Assembly (NCBI GenBank): GCA_900466945.1
Contig: UBNV01000021.1
Location: 248,001 to 312,000, forward strand
Direction: 5' to 3'
DNA: 64,000 bases
Origin: Hyphomicrobiales bacterium
GTDB lineage: Bacteria > Pseudomonadota > Alphaproteobacteria > Rhizobiales > Rhizobiaceae
Shown here: piece by piece, positions 60,121-64,000 of the stretch
Layout: the number at the start of each line of letters is the position of its first letter
Numbering within the stretch: the first letter of the stretch is position 1
Program-made: the position numbers and the translations under genes
Notes under the pieces: model-generated
Told to the model about the DNA's origin: nothing
Databases searched by the model: none
The model's input: the letters and a program-made list of their open reading frames with translations, nothing else

Positions 60121-60549
60121 ATGAATGACGCCCTGAAATCCTTGGAAGCGCTGTGTGCCGAACGCGGCATGCGCATGACCGAACAGCGCCGCGTCATCGC
60201 CCGCATCCTCGAGGATTCGGACGATCACCCCGATGTCGAGGAGCTCTATCGTCGGTCATCCAAGGTCGACGCCAAGATCTCGATCTCGACGGTCTACCGT
60301 ACCGTCAAGCTCTTCGAGGACGCCGGCATCATCGAACGCCACGACTTTCGCGATGGCCGGTCGCGCTATGAAACCGTGCCGGAAGAACATCACGACCACC
60401 TGATCGATCTGAAGACCGGCACCGTCGTCGAATTTCATTCGCCAGAAATCGAGGCACTGCAGGAGCGCATTGCCCGCGAACACGGCTTCCGCCTCGTCGG
60501 CCATCGCCTCGAGCTCTATGGCATCCCGCTGTCGAAGGACGAGAAGTGA
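60121..60549 (+). CDS. fur: Fur family transcriptional regulator (Mur-like)
   Basis: Metal-responsive repressor of 142 residues. A winged helix-turn-helix (about 1-80, S-T-V-Y-R-T-V-K recognition helix) is followed by the metal-sensing domain with HHDH at 90-93. The Cys-x2-Cys zinc pairs of Escherichia coli Fur are absent. In rhizobia, iron control has largely passed to RirA and Irr, and the Fur homologue acts as a manganese regulator (Mur); that role is inferred here. ATG at 60121 gives the family N terminus. It precedes the plsC-like gene by 30 bp. Confidence 0.93.
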   Translation: MNDALKSLEALCAERGMRMTEQRRVIARILEDSDDHPDVEELYRRSSKVDAKISISTVYRTVKLFEDAGIIERHDFRDGRSRYETVPEEHHDHLIDLKTGTVVEFHSPEIEALQERIAREHGFRLVGHRLELYGIPLSKDEK

Positions 60550-60579
60550 GCCGATGCTCGCCATGCCAGTGAGGCTCGC

Positions 60580-61377
60580 GTGATCAACTGGCTGAGGGTC
60601 GGCATTTTCCTCGTCGTGCTGCTGGTCGTTTCCGGCCTGCTGATTCCGGTCCAGCTCCTGGCACTGCGCTTCGACTGGCCGCTCCGCCGCCGTCTGCCGC
60701 GTCAGTGGCACCGGATGGCGCTCTGGTTCCTTGGCATCCGGGTCCACGTCCACGGCAAGCTCGATACCCGCCGCCCGCTGATGATCGCCGCCAACCACGC
60801 CTCCTGGAAGGATATCCTCGTTCTCGGCTCGCTCGCCGATGTGGCCTTTATCGCCAAGACCGAAGTGGCCTCCTGGCCGGTCTTCGGGTTTCTTGCTCGG
60901 CTGCAGAAGACGATCTTCGTGGTGCGTGAGGAGAAGCGCCGCACCGGCGACCAGGTCAACGAAATCGCCGCGCGCATGGCCGATGGCGAAATCGTCGTGC
61001 TCTTCCCGGAAGGCACGACCTCGGACGGCAACCGCATACTCGGCATCAAGTCGTCGCTTTTCGGCGCCGCCGCCGCCGCCTTGCCGAAAGAGGGGGAGGG
61101 GGTCGTGCATGTCCAGCCCGTCGCCATCGCCTATACCCGCGTTCAGGGCATGCCCATGGGGCGTTACCACCGTCCCATCGCCGGCTGGCCGGGTGACGTC
61201 GGTTTGGTGGAGCATCTGATCGGCGTTTTGCGTGCAGGCGCGTTGGACGTCGATGTCACATTTGGCGAGACGGTCGAGTTCAAGAAGGGCGACAGCCGCA
61301 AGGCGCTCGCCATCCGCATCGAGGAGCAATTGCGCGCCATGCTGCTCGCCCATCTGCGCGGCCGCCGCCGCTACTGA
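60580..61377 (+). CDS. olsA: Acyltransferase OlsA/PlsC (O-acylation of lyso-ornithine lipid)
   Basis: Membrane-bound 1-acylglycerol-3-phosphate acyltransferase-type enzyme of 265 residues. An N-terminal membrane helix (5-25) precedes the catalytic H-x4-D motif (H73 and D78 in NHASWKD) and the substrate loop FPEGTTSDG. The gene order plsC-miaB-phoH matches the olsA locus of Sinorhizobium meliloti, where the product adds the second acyl chain to ornithine lipids; a role in phosphatidic acid synthesis is the alternative. The start is GTG at 60580. Confidence 0.87.
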   Translation: MINWLRVGIFLVVLLVVSGLLIPVQLLALRFDWPLRRRLPRQWHRMALWFLGIRVHVHGKLDTRRPLMIAANHASWKDILVLGSLADVAFIAKTEVASWPVFGFLARLQKTIFVVREEKRRTGDQVNEIAARMADGEIVVLFPEGTTSDGNRILGIKSSLFGAAAAALPKEGEGVVHVQPVAIAYTRVQGMPMGRYHRPIAGWPGDVGLVEHLIGVLRAGALDVDVTFGETVEFKKGDSRKALAIRIEEQLRAMLLAHLRGRRRY

Positions 61378-61434
61378 GCACGCTGGCCAATTTTTCGGTT
61401 TAATCGCCGGGAGAAAACCACTAAATAGCGGCCC

Positions 61435-62829
<1,395 letters not shown>

Positions 62830-62868
62830 AGTGAGGGCCTGAACCTGATCGAACAGGAGCCTGATCGC

Positions 62869-63927
62869 TTGAACGCAACAGAAGTGGTTTCTTCACCCTC
62901 GCGCAATGTCCGCAACAACCCTGCGACCGACGCCAATCACTTCATCTTGACGTTCGAGAACAACAGGCTTGCCAGCGAGCTTTTCGGCCAGTTCGACCAG
63001 CATCTGAAATTGCTCGAGCAGCGCCTGCAGATCGAAGCCCGCGCCCGCGGAAATTCGGTTGCGATCACGGGTGAACTCCAGGCGACCAACCAGGCCCGCC
63101 GCGCGCTCGACTTCCTCTATGCCCGCCTCCAGAGCGGCGGCTCGGTCGATGCCTCCGACGTCGAAGGTGCGATCCGCATGGCGGTGGCCGCAGACGACCA
63201 GCTGTCGCTGCCGACGATGGAGCGCAAGGCCAAGCTTTCCATGGCCCAGATTTCCACGCGCAAGAAGACGATCGCGGCCCGCACGCCCACCCAGGACGCC
63301 TATATGCGTGCGCTGGAGCGGTCCGAAATGGTCTTCGGCGTCGGCCCCGCCGGCACCGGCAAGACCTATCTCGCCGTCGCCCATGCCGCCCAACTCCTGG
63401 AGCGAGGTGTCGTCGATCGCATCGTGCTCACGCGCCCGGCCGTGGAAGCCGGCGAACGCCTCGGATTCCTGCCCGGCGACATGAAGGACAAGGTCGATCC
63501 CTACCTTCGTCCGCTTTATGATGCGCTCTACGACATGATCCCGGGCGACAAGGTCGAACGCGCCATCACAGCCGGCGTCATCGAGATTGCGCCGCTTGCC
63601 TTCATGCGCGGCCGTACACTGGCCAATGCCGCGATCATCCTCGACGAGGCGCAGAACACGACCTCGATGCAGATGAAGATGTTCCTCACCCGCCTTGGTG
63701 ACAATGGTCGTATGATCATCACCGGCGATCCGAGCCAGGTCGACCTGCCACGCGGCGTCACCTCCGGTCTGGTCGAGGCACTACAGGTGCTCAAGGGCGT
63801 TGAAGGCGTCTCGGTGGTCCGCTTCAAGGATACGGATGTCGTGCGCCACCCGCTTGTCGGCCGCATCGTGCAGGCCTATGACGCGAAGTACAAGGTACAG
63901 GACGAGAGCGAGCAGAGCGAGCACTAA
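62869..63927 (+). CDS. phoH: PhoH-like ATPase
   Basis: A 352-residue cytosolic ATPase of the PhoH/YbeZ family, which partners the YbeY ribonuclease in RNA metabolism. Walker A GPAGTGKT is at about 160-167 and Walker B IILDEAQNT near 258; an N-terminal KH-like region precedes it. TTG at 62869 is chosen because AGGAG lies nine bases upstream; GTG at 62884 is an alternative. It is followed 20 bp later by ybeY, the usual pairing. Confidence 0.95.
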   Translation: MNATEVVSSPSRNVRNNPATDANHFILTFENNRLASELFGQFDQHLKLLEQRLQIEARARGNSVAITGELQATNQARRALDFLYARLQSGGSVDASDVEGAIRMAVAADDQLSLPTMERKAKLSMAQISTRKKTIAARTPTQDAYMRALERSEMVFGVGPAGTGKTYLAVAHAAQLLERGVVDRIVLTRPAVEAGERLGFLPGDMKDKVDPYLRPLYDALYDMIPGDKVERAITAGVIEIAPLAFMRGRTLANAAIILDEAQNTTSMQMKMFLTRLGDNGRMIITGDPSQVDLPRGVTSGLVEALQVLKGVEGVSVVRFKDTDVVRHPLVGRIVQAYDAKYKVQDESEQSEH

Positions 63928-63947
63928 GCCCGCTCTGCCATGAAACG

Positions 63948-64000
63948 ATGAGCCAGTTGGACATACAGATCGCCGTCGAAGCCGACGGTTGGGCAGACGA
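63948..64000 (+). CDS. ybeY: Endoribonuclease YbeY, truncated by the window edge
   Basis: Only the first 17 codons are present (MSQLDIQIAVEADGWAD). The L-D-I-Q-I-x-V-E-A-D-G-W pattern is the usual rhizobial YbeY N terminus, and the place after phoH fits. YbeY matures 16S rRNA and helps ribosome quality control. The catalytic histidines lie outside the window. Confidence 0.8.
   Translation, partial: MSQLDIQIAVEADGWAD

Overview
The window is a GC-rich stretch of an alphaproteobacterial chromosome, almost certainly from Rhizobiaceae (Rhizobium/Agrobacterium/Sinorhizobium relatives). Evidence: the gene block tme-mutS-glnD-murJ and tsaB-rimI-fur-plsC-miaB-phoH-ybeY, the mutM-echA-rpsT-dnaA block, ornithine-lipid genes, a Fur family protein of the rhizobial Mur type, HWE/HisKA_2 histidine kinases, and promoters of the rhizobial CTTGAC-N17-CTATAT type. 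No tRNA, rRNA, insertion sequence, prophage or CRISPR array was seen. Almost all the sequence is core chromosome; the accessory parts are a large autotransporter (9.1-12.8 kb), a three-gene signalling cassette (18.7-21.8 kb) and a small orphan ORF beside a LysR gene (44.5 kb).

Layout. 0-9 kb: gshB, a ComM/YifB ATPase, an HWE sensor kinase, cysK, two divergent LysE-type exporters, a NIPSNAP protein, dut, prfC. 9-17 kb: autotransporter, HAD phosphatase, TPP-riboswitch-controlled thiD, a GFA protein and a pirin separated by a terminator, a class II glutamine amidotransferase. 17-24 kb (minus strand): ubiE-ubiB, then a CHASE3 kinase / single-domain receiver / receiver-kinase hybrid operon behind a perfect EcfG-type promoter, then coaBC-mmcQ. 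24-29 kb: mutM, echA, rpsT and dnaA with an 818-bp regulatory gap holding five GANTC sites. 29-35 kb: a minus-strand operon rph-VOC-rdgB-hemW-methyltransferase diverges from hrcA-grpE. 35-40 kb: lptC-lptA-lptB-rpoN-hpf-ptsN on the minus strand. 40-48 kb: ihfB, lapA, an rRNA-type methyltransferase, trmH, lspA, olsB, LysR and the malic enzyme tme. 48-64 kb: mutS, glnD, murJ, a peptidase M15 protein, a VOC protein, trpS, uspA, an Nfu Fe-S protein, tsaB, rimI, fur/mur, olsA/plsC, miaB, phoH and the first codons of ybeY.

How the genes connect. Envelope building is prominent: Lpt transport proteins, lspA, murJ, and both ornithine-lipid acyltransferases (olsB, olsA). Nitrogen and carbon control is represented by glnD, rpoN and ptsN. 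Iron and Fe-S functions cluster at the right end (nfu with an Irr-like operator, a Fur/Mur regulator, the Fe-S enzyme miaB). Translation and genome upkeep are spread throughout (prfC, rpsT, trpS, tsaB, rimI, hpf, rph, mutM, mutS, dut, rdgB, dnaA). The most system-like observation is the stress-promoter-driven kinase/receiver/hybrid-kinase operon. Next are the Irr-like box laid over the nfu promoter, the thiD riboswitch whose expression platform hides the ribosome-binding site, and the methylation-site cluster ahead of dnaA.
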